64,000 nt of DNA, taken from Pseudomonas frederiksbergensis (GTDB lineage: Bacteria > Pseudomonadota > Gammaproteobacteria > Pseudomonadales > Pseudomonadaceae). Positions 17,903 through 26,714 of this stretch are shown here, in pieces. The position numbers and the translations under genes were made by a program. The stretch is from positions 2,728,001-2,792,000 of the forward strand of contig NZ_CP142104.1 of NCBI RefSeq assembly GCF_035751725.1, read 5' to 3'. The notes beneath the pieces are model-generated. The model did no database searches. It was not told the DNA's origin and was given only the letters and a program-made list of their open reading frames with translations. Position 1 is the stretch's first letter. Every line of letters begins with the position of its first letter.

Positions 17903-18011
17903 GGCGCCACGTCCGTTCAGATGAGTGGACACAAGCGTGGCGCGCGCCGGGGGCTGTCGGCTTGATGGATTTAGCTGCTGTCGGTGACGAAATCAGCACA
18001 GCGCCATGGCG

Positions 18012-18683
18012 TCACCGGCTCGTCGGCAGGAACTCGAACAGCGTCTTGCAGACCCCGGCGATATGCTCGTCCAACAGTTTCACCGCACGCTCCACATCCC
18101 CGGCGCGGCAGGCGTCGAGGATTTCACGGTGTTCATGATCGGCGCGCTCCTTGCCGGCCGACAGGCTCATTTGCATGCGCAGGTAACGCTCGAGTTTGTC
18201 GTGGACCGAGCGGATCAGGCTCACCATGAAGGGCCGCTGCGCGGGTTCGTAGAGGCAGGCATGCAACTGCCAGTTCAGCTCGGCCCAGCGACCGACGTCG
18301 TCCTCACCGATGAATTCCCGGCAAATGCTGTCGGCGCGGGTGAAGGTCGCTTCGGTCATGTTGGGAATTGCCAGGCGCAGCACCTTGTCCTCGAGCAGCA
18401 TCCGCACCTCGAACATCTGCGCCAGCTCCGCCTCGGAGATCCGCGTGACCATCGCCCCGCGATTGCGCTGGAACATCACCAGGCCCTCGGCCTCCAGGCG
18501 CTTGAGCGCTTCACGCACGGGGATCTTGCTGACGTTGAATTGCCGGGCGATGTCGTCCTGGCGAATCGGCTCGTCCTCGGCGAAGTGCCCGGCCACGATG
18601 GCGTCGCGCAGGTGCCGAGTGATGATTTCCGAGGTGGATGGGGTGTTGCCCAGGTCGGGCAGGTTGAACTTGGATAAAGTCAC
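18012..18683 (-). CDS. GntR-family (FCD) transcriptional regulator of the hydroxyproline operon
   Basis: 223 residues with a GTG start. Winged helix at residues about 20-85 (IRQDDIARQFNVSKIPVREALKRLEAEGLV is a textbook GntR recognition helix region), then an all-helical FCD ligand domain with metal-type residues (FEVRMLLE, ELNWQLHACLYEPA, DHEHREIL). It lies 109 bp upstream of the epimerase and on the same strand, so local control of hydroxyproline use is likely. The inducer is not visible from sequence. A palindromic GTATAC lies about 33 bp upstream of its start. Confidence 0.88.
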   Translation of the reverse strand: MTLSKFNLPDLGNTPSTSEIITRHLRDAIVAGHFAEDEPIRQDDIARQFNVSKIPVREALKRLEAEGLVMFQRNRGAMVTRISEAELAQMFEVRMLLEDKVLRLAIPNMTEATFTRADSICREFIGEDDVGRWAELNWQLHACLYEPAQRPFMVSLIRSVHDKLERYLRMQMSLSAGKERADHEHREILDACRAGDVERAVKLLDEHIAGVCKTLFEFLPTSR

Positions 18684-18710
18684 GGCGGCGGTCGTTTGGC
18701 TGAGGTGGAG

Positions 18711-18724
18711 ATATGGTATACGAC
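18711..18724. promoter_or_regulatory. Candidate GntR operator
   Basis: ATATGGTATACGAC contains the perfect palindrome GTATAC. FCD-type GntR regulators often bind short palindromes with TGGTATACCA-like cores. The site is 28-41 bp upstream of the GntR start, placed for autoregulation. Confidence 0.4.
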
Positions 18725-18774
18725 CCGGCTATCGCGATGTCGAGTGACGTCTGCCGTTGTGGCGAGGGGATTCG

Positions 18775-19941
18775 TCAGCTGGGGGAAGGTTGGGCGACAA
18801 AGGCCTCTGTCCGGACGATGCGCACCCCGGTAATCGTTGCGCCTGCCAACAGTGCCAGGCCAAACACCGTCAGCGCCACGTCAGCGCCGAATTGGTCGGC
18901 CAACCACCCGGTCACGACGACCGGGATACTGAATCCAACATAGGCGAACAGGAAGAACCCGGCGCTGACCCGGGCTTTTTGCGCACCGGCCATGGCCGTG
19001 ATTGCTGACAGTCCGCCCAGGTACAGAAAGCCGTAGCATGCACTGCTGGCGCCCAGCGCCCCGAGCAGCACGGCGGGCAGCGAACCCCGGCTTGCGCCCC
19101 AGGCGAGCAACGCATAGCTCAAAGGCAAGACGAGCAGGCCCAACCCCGTGGCCCTGGCCGGCTGCATGCGTTTCACCCAGGGCTGGAAGATCAATCCGCA
19201 ACTGATGACGGTAAATGTCGACAGGCCGGACCAGCGCTGCAAGCCATGGGCAGCAAGCACCGAAGGCAGGATGGCGATGACCAGCCCCGACGTCGCCCAG
19301 GCCAGCAACATGGAGAAGCTGTAGGGCAGGCTGCCAGCGGGAAACAACGGCAGGCGCAACAGCGGCGCGTGGCTGAATCTCGGGGCAGGGTCCGGCAGCC
19401 GCGCCACCACGATCATCGCTAGGGCAGCCAACCCCAGCTGCAACCAGAAACTGCCTGGCGTAACGCTGTGATGGGCGAACAGGAAAAGGCTGGTCAGCGC
19501 CGCGCCCAGGCCAAACCCCAGGGAGGTGCTGGCCGTGACTCGGTTGGCCGGCGCCCGTGCGTCGCCGGTCGGCATCAGTTCCACCATGTAGGCGGTGGAT
19601 GTCGCCGAGGCCAACCCGGTGCCGACGCCCATCATCAGGCGCGCCACGCCCAGCGCCGTCAGGTTCGGCCAGATCGAAGTGATCACCGTCGCCAGCATCG
19701 ACAGGCAAAGCGCCGCCAGGATCAACGGTTTGCGACCCACGCGGTCGGCCAGTCCGCCGAACGCCAGCAACACCGGCAATACGCCCAGGACATAACCGGA
19801 AAACGCCACCGCCGTGGCGCCTGCGCCGTAACCGGAAAGCTGCGCATAGGTGGTGTAAAGCGGCGCCTGGAGGTTGACCGCCAGGGTGATCAGGCAAAGA
19901 CCAAAGGCCAGTCCCCATGAATGTCGCTGCTGTGCGTCCAA
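18775..19941 (-). CDS. Major facilitator superfamily transporter
   Basis: 388 residues from a TTG at 19941, chosen because CAAGGA lies just upstream; a start 20 codons earlier lacks a good ribosome site. About twelve hydrophobic segments. The MFS loop 2-3 signature appears as GGLADRVGRKPLIL (about residues 62-75), and MMGVGTGLASA near helix 4 resembles drug/sugar efflux members. The inner-membrane transport substrate is unknown. It is divergent from a MocR-type regulator, which probably controls it. Confidence 0.88.
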   Translation of the reverse strand: MDAQQRHSWGLAFGLCLITLAVNLQAPLYTTYAQLSGYGAGATAVAFSGYVLGVLPVLLAFGGLADRVGRKPLILAALCLSMLATVITSIWPNLTALGVARLMMGVGTGLASATSTAYMVELMPTGDARAPANRVTASTSLGFGLGAALTSLFLFAHHSVTPGSFWLQLGLAALAMIVVARLPDPAPRFSHAPLLRLPLFPAGSLPYSFSMLLAWATSGLVIAILPSVLAAHGLQRWSGLSTFTVISCGLIFQPWVKRMQPARATGLGLLVLPLSYALLAWGASRGSLPAVLLGALGASSACYGFLYLGGLSAITAMAGAQKARVSAGFFLFAYVGFSIPVVVTGWLADQFGADVALTVFGLALLAGATITGVRIVRTEAFVAQPSPS

Positions 19942-19945
19942 GAGT

Positions 19946-20049
19946 GTTCCTTGCAAGTGAGAGTCTGGACGGACTATCAATGCCGCACCGCAGGCAAACA
20001 AGGAACAGAGCGGGGTCTTTTATGCTTAACTGTTCGCTCGAAATTCGAG
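19946..20049. promoter_or_regulatory. MFS/MocR divergent control region with two inverted repeats
   Basis: GTTCCTTG at 19946-19953 is matched by CAAGGAAC at 19999-20006, a spaced inverted repeat; its left arm covers the MFS ribosome site. CTCGAA-A-TTCGAG at 20037-20049 is a perfect 13-base palindrome 24 bp before the MocR start. MocR regulators usually bind in the region shared with the divergent gene. Either element could be the operator. Confidence 0.4.
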
Positions 20050-20073
20050 AACACTTAGCCGAGATCCCGCGCC

Positions 20074-21468
20074 ATGGACCTGAACATCGATCGAAACGCC
20101 ACGGGATCCGTGGTCCGGCAACTGGTCGCCAGTGTCACCGAATGGATCCACAGCCATGGCATTCGTGCGGGCGCGCGCATGCCTTCGATCCGCCAACTGG
20201 CGACGGAAAACGGCCTGAGCCTGTCGAGCGTGATCAAGGCGTATGACCAGTTGGTCGCCGGCGGCGTCCTGGAGTCCCGGCATGGCTCGGGCTTTTTCGT
20301 GGCACAGCAGATGTCCCAGGCGTCGGCACCGCAGGCCGAGGATGAAGCAACCGCCTGGCCCTTGTTCGATAACGCATCGACCCAACTCAAGCTGGGGTGC
20401 GGTTGGCTGCCAGACGCGTGGCGCGACGACACCGACCTGGGCCAGGCGATCCGCCAGGTGGTGCGCAGCGACAATCAGGCGCTGTTCAACTACAGCACGC
20501 CGTTGGGCTCGGCTGATCTGCGCTCGCAGATCCAGAAACGCCTGGGCCTGATCGACATTCATGTCGACCTGCGCCAGATCATCACCACTCAGGGCGCCAG
20601 CCATGGCTTGGACCTGCTGGTGCGCACGTTGCTCAAGCCGGGCGACCTGGTTTTGGTGGAAAGCCCCGGCTACTACAACCTGTTCAACCTGCTGGAGCTG
20701 CACGGGGTCAAGACCCTGGCCGTGCCGAGGACTGCCCAAGGCCCTGACATCGCCCATCTGGAACGGCTGCTCGATGGGCACAAGCCGGCGTATTTCTTCA
20801 TCAACAGCATGTACCAGAACCCCACTGGCACCAGCCTCGCGCCGAGCGTTGCCTATCGCCTGTTGCAACTGGCGACGTTGCACGACTTTCGCCTCATCGA
20901 AGACGATATCTACGCCGATTTCCAGAACGGCCCGACATCGCGCCTGGCGTCCCTCGACGCGTTGGATCGGGTGATCTACCTGGCGAGCTTCTCCAAGACC
21001 TTGTCCAGTTCGTTGCGCATCGGCTACGTCGTCGCGCAACCGGAAATCATCAAGCGCCTGGCGCACATCAAAATGGTCACCGGCATCGGCTGTTCACTGC
21101 TTTCGGAAAATGTCGTGGCAACCTTGTTGGCGAACGGCGCGTATCGCAAGCTGATCCAACGCCTGCGCGGGCGCCTGAACAAGCAGATGGCGAGCACGTT
21201 GCGCCTGCTTGATCCCAACCACTGGGAAGTGTTTGCCGAGCCCAGTGGAGGCTTGTTCGTGTGGGCGCGGCCTCGGCACGTAGCGTCCGAGCGGGTCCGG
21301 CAGATCGCCGAGCAGTTGCAAATCCAATTGTCCCAGGGCTCGACGTTCTTGCCGGAGGGGGAGGCATGCGACTGGTTGCGGCTGAACGTGGCGTACAGCC
21401 AGGACGTTCGGGCCCAGGCTTTTTTCAGGCAAATCGAACAAACGTCAAAATTGGAACGGCAGTGCTAA
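20074..21468 (+). CDS. MocR/PdxR-type regulator: GntR DNA-binding domain fused to an aminotransferase fold
   Basis: 464 residues. The N-terminal GntR winged helix spans about 1-80 (GARMPSIRQLATENGLSLSSVIKAYDQL). A fold-type I aminotransferase domain follows, with NPTGTS and the likely PLP lysine in YLASFSKTLSSSLRIGYV. Members use PLP or an amino-acid adduct as effector. Divergent from the MFS gene, with 132 bp between starts, so transcriptional control of that transporter and of itself is the likely role. Confidence 0.9.
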   Translation: MDLNIDRNATGSVVRQLVASVTEWIHSHGIRAGARMPSIRQLATENGLSLSSVIKAYDQLVAGGVLESRHGSGFFVAQQMSQASAPQAEDEATAWPLFDNASTQLKLGCGWLPDAWRDDTDLGQAIRQVVRSDNQALFNYSTPLGSADLRSQIQKRLGLIDIHVDLRQIITTQGASHGLDLLVRTLLKPGDLVLVESPGYYNLFNLLELHGVKTLAVPRTAQGPDIAHLERLLDGHKPAYFFINSMYQNPTGTSLAPSVAYRLLQLATLHDFRLIEDDIYADFQNGPTSRLASLDALDRVIYLASFSKTLSSSLRIGYVVAQPEIIKRLAHIKMVTGIGCSLLSENVVATLLANGAYRKLIQRLRGRLNKQMASTLRLLDPNHWEVFAEPSGGLFVWARPRHVASERVRQIAEQLQIQLSQGSTFLPEGEACDWLRLNVAYSQDVRAQAFFRQIEQTSKLERQC

Positions 21469-21568
21469 TGGGAATAAATATCAAATAGGAATGAGTTGCT
21501 GTATCTTTCGCGACACATTCTTGCCGGCCTCCCTGGGAACGGCGTTCTTTCATTAGGATTGTGTGTCG

Positions 21569-23710
21569 ATGCGTCGGATACTCGTTTCACTGTGTGTGCT
21601 CCAGGCTTATTCCATTTCCACCTGGGCAGAAGAGCCCAGTTCCACGGCGAAGGCGCCGCTGGAGTTGCAAGCCACCGATATCGTTGGCACCTCGGACTTC
21701 GAGACGGCACAGGGTCCGGTGAAGGGCTACCACGCCACCCGTTCCGCCAGCGCCACGCGCACCGACACCGCCATTCATGAAACGCCGCAGTCGATCTCGG
21801 TCGTGTCCCGCGACGTCGTCGAAGACCTCAGCGCCACGCGCCTGCAAGATGCCCTGGATTATGCTGGCGGCGTCGGCAGGGGGAACAATTTCGGCGGCCA
21901 GGGGCTGACCACGTTTACCGTGCGCGGCTTCACCACCGGAGAGTTCTACCGCAACGGGTTTCCAATCAACCGCGGCTACCCGAACATGCCTGATGCCAAC
22001 ACCATCGAGCGCCTGGAGGTCTTGCGTGGGCCGGCAACCATGCTTTATGGCCGTGGCGACCCGGGCGGCACCTTCAACGTGGTGTCCAAGCAACCGTTGG
22101 CCGAGCGCACGGTGACCCTGGGCAGCCAGGTCAGCGACCAGGGGATGCGTCGCGGTACCCTGGATGCGTCCGGCCCGCTGGATGATGAAGGCCGCCTGGC
22201 TTATCGCTTGAATGTGGTGGGCGAGGGCGGCGACACGTTTCGTGATCATGTCGAGACCGAACGTTATGGCGTCGCCCCTGTGGTCACCTGGCAAGTCAAC
22301 GACACCACGCGCCTGACGTTCGAGGGCGATTTCATGCGCAACAATGCGCCGCTGGACCGTGGCCTGACGCACTACGCCGGCCAACGTGGCTCCGCGTCGC
22401 GCGATACGTTCTTCGGCGAAAAGGACGCCGGCAAACTGCACAACGACAACAACATGCTGCAGGTGCGTTTCGAGCACATGCTCAACGACGACTGGACCCT
22501 GGCCGGTGGTACCCAGTGGCTCGACGGCACGTTGCAGGGCAACGCGGTGGAAGGCAATGGCATCGCCGCCGATGGGCGCACCCTGGGCCGTAACTTCAAC
22601 TACCGCAAGTTGGAATGGACCGACCGTGATACCCAGCTCAACCTCACCGGGCATTTCTCCACGGGCGGGTTCGAGCACACGCTGCTGACCGGGATCGAGT
22701 ACGAAGATTACGACTACAAGTCCATCATCCGGCGTTCCGCCGCCGGCACCGGCGCGTATCCGATCGACATCTTCGATCCGGTGTATGGCCAGCCACGCCC
22801 GGCGTTGACCCGCACGCCGACCCATGACGAGGAAAACCTCAAGACCTTCGGCGTGTTTATCCAGGACCAGGTGGCGTTGACCGAGCGGCTGAAGGTGCTG
22901 GCGGGCGCGCGTTTCGAGCGGTTCGAGCATGAGTACGAGACCTTCGTCCCCCAGGCGCGCCCCGGCAGCCGGAACTGGGACGTTACCGATAATGCGGTCA
23001 CCCCGCGCCTGGGCGTGATCTACGACCTGACCGACACCGTGGCCGTCTACGCCAACACCGCCCGCTCGTTCAAACCGAACAACGGCGCCAGCCGCGAGGG
23101 CGGGGGATTCAAGCCCGAAGAAGGCAAATCCTACGAGGTGGGCGTCAAGTGGGAGGCGCTGGATCGCCAGTTGAGCGTCGATGCGGCGGTCTACCAGATC
23201 GAAAAACGCAACGTCTTGACCCCCGATCCACTGGACTCGACCTTCAACGTTGCCGCTGGCGAAGTGCGCAGCCGTGGTTTCGACTTGAACGTGGCGGGCA
23301 ACCTGACGCCGGAGTGGCGCGTGATCGGCGGCTACGCCTATGTGGATGCCGAAGTGACCAAGGACGCCAGCATCCCCACCGGGACGCGCTTGCTCAACGT
23401 GCCGAAGAACACCGTCAGCCTGCTGAACGTCTATGAGTTCCAGGACGGCGGTCTCAAGGGGCTGGGCTTGGGCCTGGGCGCCAGGTACGTGGATGAGCGG
23501 GCCGGCAACACCGCAGCCACCACCTTCACCATGGACGACTACACGGTGGTCGACTTGCTCGGCTACTACAAGGTCAACGAGCGCATCCGCCTCAATCTGG
23601 ACTTGAAGAACCTGTTTGACGCCGATTACGAAGAAGGCGCGTTTGGTGGCGTCTACGCTTACCCGGGCGCACCGCGGACGGTGCAGGCGGGCATCTCCTA
23701 CACGCTGTAG
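21569..23710 (+). CDS. TonB-dependent outer-membrane siderophore receptor
   Basis: 713 residues from the ATG at 21569 (AGGA 10 bp upstream); a GTG two codons earlier is less well placed. Signal peptide about 1-20, no N-terminal signalling (STN) extension, then the plug (ETPQSISVVSRDVVEDLSATRLQDAL, RGFTTGEFYRNGFPINRGYP, IERLEVLRGPATMLYGRGDPGG), which is diagnostic of the FhuA/FpvA-type class. A 22-strand barrel ending in an aromatic/hydrophobic tail (ISYTL) follows. The ligand is unknown; ferric hydroxamate-like uptake is possible. No clear Fur box was found in the 100-bp leader. A strong terminator follows. Confidence 0.92.
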   Translation: MRRILVSLCVLQAYSISTWAEEPSSTAKAPLELQATDIVGTSDFETAQGPVKGYHATRSASATRTDTAIHETPQSISVVSRDVVEDLSATRLQDALDYAGGVGRGNNFGGQGLTTFTVRGFTTGEFYRNGFPINRGYPNMPDANTIERLEVLRGPATMLYGRGDPGGTFNVVSKQPLAERTVTLGSQVSDQGMRRGTLDASGPLDDEGRLAYRLNVVGEGGDTFRDHVETERYGVAPVVTWQVNDTTRLTFEGDFMRNNAPLDRGLTHYAGQRGSASRDTFFGEKDAGKLHNDNNMLQVRFEHMLNDDWTLAGGTQWLDGTLQGNAVEGNGIAADGRTLGRNFNYRKLEWTDRDTQLNLTGHFSTGGFEHTLLTGIEYEDYDYKSIIRRSAAGTGAYPIDIFDPVYGQPRPALTRTPTHDEENLKTFGVFIQDQVALTERLKVLAGARFERFEHEYETFVPQARPGSRNWDVTDNAVTPRLGVIYDLTDTVAVYANTARSFKPNNGASREGGGFKPEEGKSYEVGVKWEALDRQLSVDAAVYQIEKRNVLTPDPLDSTFNVAAGEVRSRGFDLNVAGNLTPEWRVIGGYAYVDAEVTKDASIPTGTRLLNVPKNTVSLLNVYEFQDGGLKGLGLGLGARYVDERAGNTAATTFTMDDYTVVDLLGYYKVNERIRLNLDLKNLFDADYEEGAFGGVYAYPGAPRTVQAGISYTL

Positions 23711-23727
23711 ATTCAAGGCTGCATGAA

Positions 23728-23761
23728 AACCCCGAAGGTCTTGCCTTCGGGGTTTTTTTTT
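23728..23761 (+). terminator. Rho-independent terminator of the TonB receptor gene
   Basis: Stem CCCCGAAGG / CCTTCGGGG with loop TCTTG, followed by nine T. AAAA flanks the other side, so it may also end the convergent SDR transcript. Confidence 0.9.
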
Positions 23762-24494
23762 ACCACTTGCCGGTGCTCATCCCGCCGTCCACCGGCAGGA
23801 TCGCCCCGGTGGTGAAGTCGGCTGCCGCCAGGTACAACACGGCGTCGGCGATCTCATCGATGGTGCCGACCCGGCCGGCCGGGGCCAGATTGTTGAGGAA
23901 GTCGCGGTGCGCCGGGTCATGCATCGGTGTGTCGATGATGCCGGGTGCTACGGCGTTGACCTTGATGTTGTGGGGCGACAGTTCCAGTGCCAAGGCGCGG
24001 GTCATCTGGTTGACGCCGCCCTTGATCAACACGGGCAGCGCCGCCGGCACCTGGATGTTCGGTTGCAGGGCCACCGAGGCGGAGATGTTGATGATGAAAC
24101 CTTGCTGGCGGCTGATCATGTGCGCGGCAGCTGCCTGGCTGGCATAGACGAGACCCTTGAGGTTGGTGTCGAGCAGCGATTCCAGGTCCTGCGGGCTGTA
24201 TTCGACAAAGGGTTTGGGCAGGAAGAAACCGGCGTTATTGACCAACCCATCCACCGCGCCGAATGCCGCGATGGCTTTGTCGACAAGGGCGGTAGATGTC
24301 GCTGGATCGGCAATGTCGCCGGCCACGCCGATGAAGCTCGCTGGATGGCCCAATTGGCCGGCGGCATCGTCCAGGCCGGATTGGGAGCGGGCATTGCCCA
24401 CCACGTTGTAACCGCGCGCCAGGAACGCCTTGACCAGGCCAAGGCCGATCCCGCTGGAAGCGCCGGTGATGATGACGGTTTTCTGATTGCTCAT
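23760..24494 (-). CDS. SDR-family protein lacking the catalytic tyrosine
   Basis: 244 residues. Cofactor motif TGASSGIGLG (about residues 10-19), NNAGF and the ISASVAL serine are present, and the C-terminal VNAVAPG and PVDGGMS are normal SDR features. At the YxxxK position the sequence is PVLIK, so Lys is kept but Tyr is replaced by Pro. Either chemistry differs or the protein is regulatory. A LysR-type box lies 113 bp upstream of its start, and a tautomerase and LysR gene follow upstream, suggesting one regulon. Confidence 0.85.
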   Translation of the reverse strand: MSNQKTVIITGASSGIGLGLVKAFLARGYNVVGNARSQSGLDDAAGQLGHPASFIGVAGDIADPATSTALVDKAIAAFGAVDGLVNNAGFFLPKPFVEYSPQDLESLLDTNLKGLVYASQAAAAHMISRQQGFIINISASVALQPNIQVPAALPVLIKGGVNQMTRALALELSPHNIKVNAVAPGIIDTPMHDPAHRDFLNNLAPAGRVGTIDEIADAVLYLAAADFTTGAILPVDGGMSTGKW

Positions 24495-24606
24495 GATGTT
24501 GACTCCTGATCACGTTGAGTTGGAACCGCTGCGCCTGTCTGGGCGTTGGTTGTGATCAGGGTATTGATGCGCTTGGGTTTGATAAATGGGGGTTCTGGTA
24601 CTTGAG

Positions 24607-24626
24607 TTGATACTCGGTGTAATCAA
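24607..24626. promoter_or_regulatory. Operator-like box 1 (LysR type), upstream of the SDR gene
   Basis: TTGAT-N10-ATCAA, 113 bp upstream of the SDR start. The 20 bases recur with three changes at 25043-25062, just before the LysR gene, so both are candidate binding sites for that regulator. Confidence 0.5.
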
Positions 24627-24648
24627 TTATCGGAGCCCGCGCAGTTTG

Positions 24649-24674
24649 CTGTGGGAGCCTGCTCGCTCCCACAG
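24649..24674. repeat. REP-type hairpin
   Basis: CTGTGGGAGC and GCTCCCACAG enclose a 6-base loop. The GTGGGAGC core is a common intergenic repeat in the fluorescens group. It lies between the SDR promoter region and the tautomerase terminator. Confidence 0.7.
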
Positions 24675-24689
24675 GTTTATCAAGCGCAT

Positions 24690-24717
24690 TAAAAAGCCCG
24701 GTCATTGAGGCCGGGCT
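24690..24717 (-). terminator. Rho-independent terminator of the tautomerase gene
   Basis: Read on the minus strand: stem AGCCCGG / CCGGGCT followed by TTTTT, 16 bp past the tautomerase stop. It separates tautomerase transcription from the downstream SDR gene. Confidence 0.8.
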
Positions 24718-24732
24718 CGGTAAGGTGAAGCC

Positions 24733-24939
24733 TTATTCCTTGGGTTTACTTCGATACTCGGTTGTCGTCATGCCCGCATAACCCCAGTTATCGGTGTCGA
24801 CTTCCTCGATCACGATATGGGTCAGGTGCGGGTCCTTGCCCAACACGCGTCGCAAGGTTTCGGTGATTTCGCTAATGACCTGGGCTTTCTGCTCGCGGGT
24901 AACGCCGTCGCGGGTAATACGCACATTGACGAAAGGCAT
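24733..24939 (-). CDS. 4-oxalocrotonate tautomerase family protein
   Basis: 68 residues from the ATG at 24939 with GGAG upstream; the open frame extends 30 codons further but the start must place Pro at position 2. MPFVNVRIT leaves Pro1 as the general base after Met removal, as in 4-OT enzymes. The remaining sequence (KAQVISEITETLRRVLGKDPHLTHIVIEEV) fits the beta-alpha-beta unit. The substrate is unknown. Divergent from the LysR gene at 25065 and near an SDR gene, suggesting a small inducible pathway. Confidence 0.9.
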   Translation of the reverse strand: MPFVNVRITRDGVTREQKAQVISEITETLRRVLGKDPHLTHIVIEEVDTDNWGYAGMTTTEYRSKPKE

Positions 24940-25042
24940 GCTGCACTCCGGTGGGTGACATTTGCGCAGGAGAAGCCCGCGCAATCGAGGACCACTGTAT
25001 TTATACGCCACGGCCTGATAAACAGGCATCGGGAATCTTCAG

Positions 25043-25062
25043 TTGATACGCGGTGTAATGAA
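25043..25062. promoter_or_regulatory. Operator-like box 2 (LysR type), at the LysR/tautomerase divergent promoter
   Basis: TTGAT-N10-ATGAA ends 2 bp before the LysR start codon, a position suited to autorepression. It is a near copy of 24607-24626. Confidence 0.5.
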
Positions 25063-25064
25063 TC

Positions 25065-25988
25065 ATGAAGCGTCACTTCGAAGACTTGCAGTTAGGCAGT
25101 ATCGAACTGTTCTGCCTGGCGGCCGAGGCGGGCAGTTTCACGGCGGCGGCGCAGGTAGCGGGCGTTACCCCAGCGGCGGTGAGCCGTTCGATCTTTCGTT
25201 TGGAAGAGCGCCTCGGTTCGCGGCTGTTTGTGCGCACCACCCGCAGCATCCGCCTGACCGAGGCCGGCAGGACCTTTTTCGAGCAATGTCGCCAGGCGCT
25301 GACGCAACTGGTCGAGGCGCAACAGGAAGTCATGGGCGCGCAATCGGTGCCGTCCGGACAATTGCGCATCAGCGTGCCCACCACCTACGGCCATCACCGC
25401 ATCCTGCCGTTGCTGCCGACATTTCGCGCGCAATACCCGCAGGTCACCATTGATGTTCACCTGAGCAACCGCAATATCGACTTTGTTGCCGAGGGCTATG
25501 ACCTGGCGATACGAGTGCGCGCCCAGCCGGATTCGTCGATGATCGCCCGGTTGCTCGAAGACGCGAAACTGGCGGTGGTCGCTTCCCCGGATTACCTGCG
25601 AAGGGTCGGCACGCCGCAAACCCTGGAAGACCTCGACCTGCATGAGTGCATCCAATTCGAACTGCCCAGCAGCGGTCGTCGTATCTCTTGGTTGTTCAAT
25701 GTCGAGGGCAAGGAGAAAGAGGTGTTCGGGCAGGGCGGGTATTGCTGCTCCGACGATGTGCTGGGCGGAGTGACGCTGGCCAAGCATGGCGCCGGGCTGT
25801 TCCAGACCTACCGATTCATTGTCGAACAGGAATTGGCGGACGGGCGATTGGTGGAAGTGCTGGCGCCGTTCGCGGGGCGCTCGCGTCCGTTTACGCTGCT
25901 GTATCCCCATGGGCGGTACGTGCCGCAGCGGGTACGGGCGTTTGTGGATTTCCTGTTGGAACACCGGCAACAGTGGGCGGCGGAGTGA
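25065..25988 (+). CDS. LysR-family transcriptional regulator (local tautomerase/SDR control)
   Basis: 307 residues. The N-terminal HTH (residues about 10-70, AEAGSFTAAAQVAGVTPAAVSRSIFRLEERLG) is followed by a periplasmic-binding-type effector domain. Its type resembles regulators of oxidoreductase genes (RTTRSIRLTEAG, then DVHLSNRNIDFVAEGYDLAIR). It is divergent from the tautomerase gene, and two copies of a TTGAT...ATCAA box flank the unit. The effector is unknown. Confidence 0.9.
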   Translation: MKRHFEDLQLGSIELFCLAAEAGSFTAAAQVAGVTPAAVSRSIFRLEERLGSRLFVRTTRSIRLTEAGRTFFEQCRQALTQLVEAQQEVMGAQSVPSGQLRISVPTTYGHHRILPLLPTFRAQYPQVTIDVHLSNRNIDFVAEGYDLAIRVRAQPDSSMIARLLEDAKLAVVASPDYLRRVGTPQTLEDLDLHECIQFELPSSGRRISWLFNVEGKEKEVFGQGGYCCSDDVLGGVTLAKHGAGLFQTYRFIVEQELADGRLVEVLAPFAGRSRPFTLLYPHGRYVPQRVRAFVDFLLEHRQQWAAE

Positions 25989-26017
25989 AGTAAAGACCTG
26001 CCTCGACTGGATTCCCG

Positions 26018-26043
26018 TGGCGAGGGAGCAAGCTCCCTCGCCA
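26018..26043. repeat. REP-type hairpin
   Basis: TGGCGAGGGAGC and GCTCCCTCGCCA around AA, between the convergent LysR and NTF2-like genes. It can act as a bidirectional transcript end. Confidence 0.8.
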
Positions 26044-26062
26044 ATGAGGTTCTGTCCGAGTG

Positions 26063-26494
26063 TTAGAACCGGAACGCCTGACGCCCGATCAACAGCCATT
26101 TGCCGTTCTGTTTCTGCCAGATCTGGAAATTCTCGATTTCGGTCGGGACCACTTCGGTGCCCTTGAGCGCTTGGGCGGAGAAGTGGTTGCGCACCATGGC
26201 TACGTCGCCTGAGACGGTGATTTTCTGGTTCTTCATTTCCAGGGTCTTGAACGCGCTCTTACCGGTCTCGATGTCGGCTATGAAAGCTTTCTTGTCCTGG
26301 ATATTGCCGCTGGAGTGGCCGTAGGTCAGGTTCTCGGCGGCCAAGGCCTGAAGCTGGGGAATGTCTTTGTGCAGCATGGCCTGGGTCAGGTGGTCGACTG
26401 CTTCGGCCACTTCCTTCTCGGCCGGTGCGGGGGCGGCTGCGACGTAGCCGCTGAAGAGGCAAACGAAACCGATCAGCAATGATGCTTTTTTCAT
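26063..26494 (-). CDS. Secreted NTF2/SnoaL-like (DUF4440-type) protein
   Basis: 143 residues from the ATG at 26494 with AAGGA upstream; the frame extends 20 codons further without a ribosome site. Signal peptide about 1-21 with AAA-type cleavage. The mature part has the cone fold pattern: helix (EAVDHLTQAMLHKDIPQLQALAAENLTYGHSSG), strands (VSGDVAMVRNHFSAQA) and the closing WQKQNGKWLLIGRQAFRF. Proteins of this type are periplasmic, with small-molecule or unknown roles. No neighbour suggests a pathway. Confidence 0.8.
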   Translation of the reverse strand: MKKASLLIGFVCLFSGYVAAAPAPAEKEVAEAVDHLTQAMLHKDIPQLQALAAENLTYGHSSGNIQDKKAFIADIETGKSAFKTLEMKNQKITVSGDVAMVRNHFSAQALKGTEVVPTEIENFQIWQKQNGKWLLIGRQAFRF

Positions 26495-26714
26495 GGGTTT
26501 TTTTCCTTGTTTTTGTAGGTATCTGGAGTTCGAGCATCTAGGCTCATCGGTCATCGTACAACCTGTCGTGGTGCGCGGGAATAGCCAAGTGGACGTGGGC
26601 CATGAATTTGATAGAGAAGATTGCAGTCAGGTTTCCTAAACGCGCCCACCCGCTATCATTCCGCCGACTGTGCGCTGTTTGGGCGCGGACGAAATCGAAA
26701 CTGAAGGAATCAGA

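Noticed and set aside
21469..21568. Possible Fur box upstream of the TonB receptor (GGAATAAATATCAAATAGGAA)
   Set aside because: Too few matches to the GATAATGATAATCATTATC pattern to call by eye.
21587..23716. 709-codon open frame antisense to the TonB receptor
   Set aside because: Same length and phase as the receptor gene, no recognisable domain; shadow.
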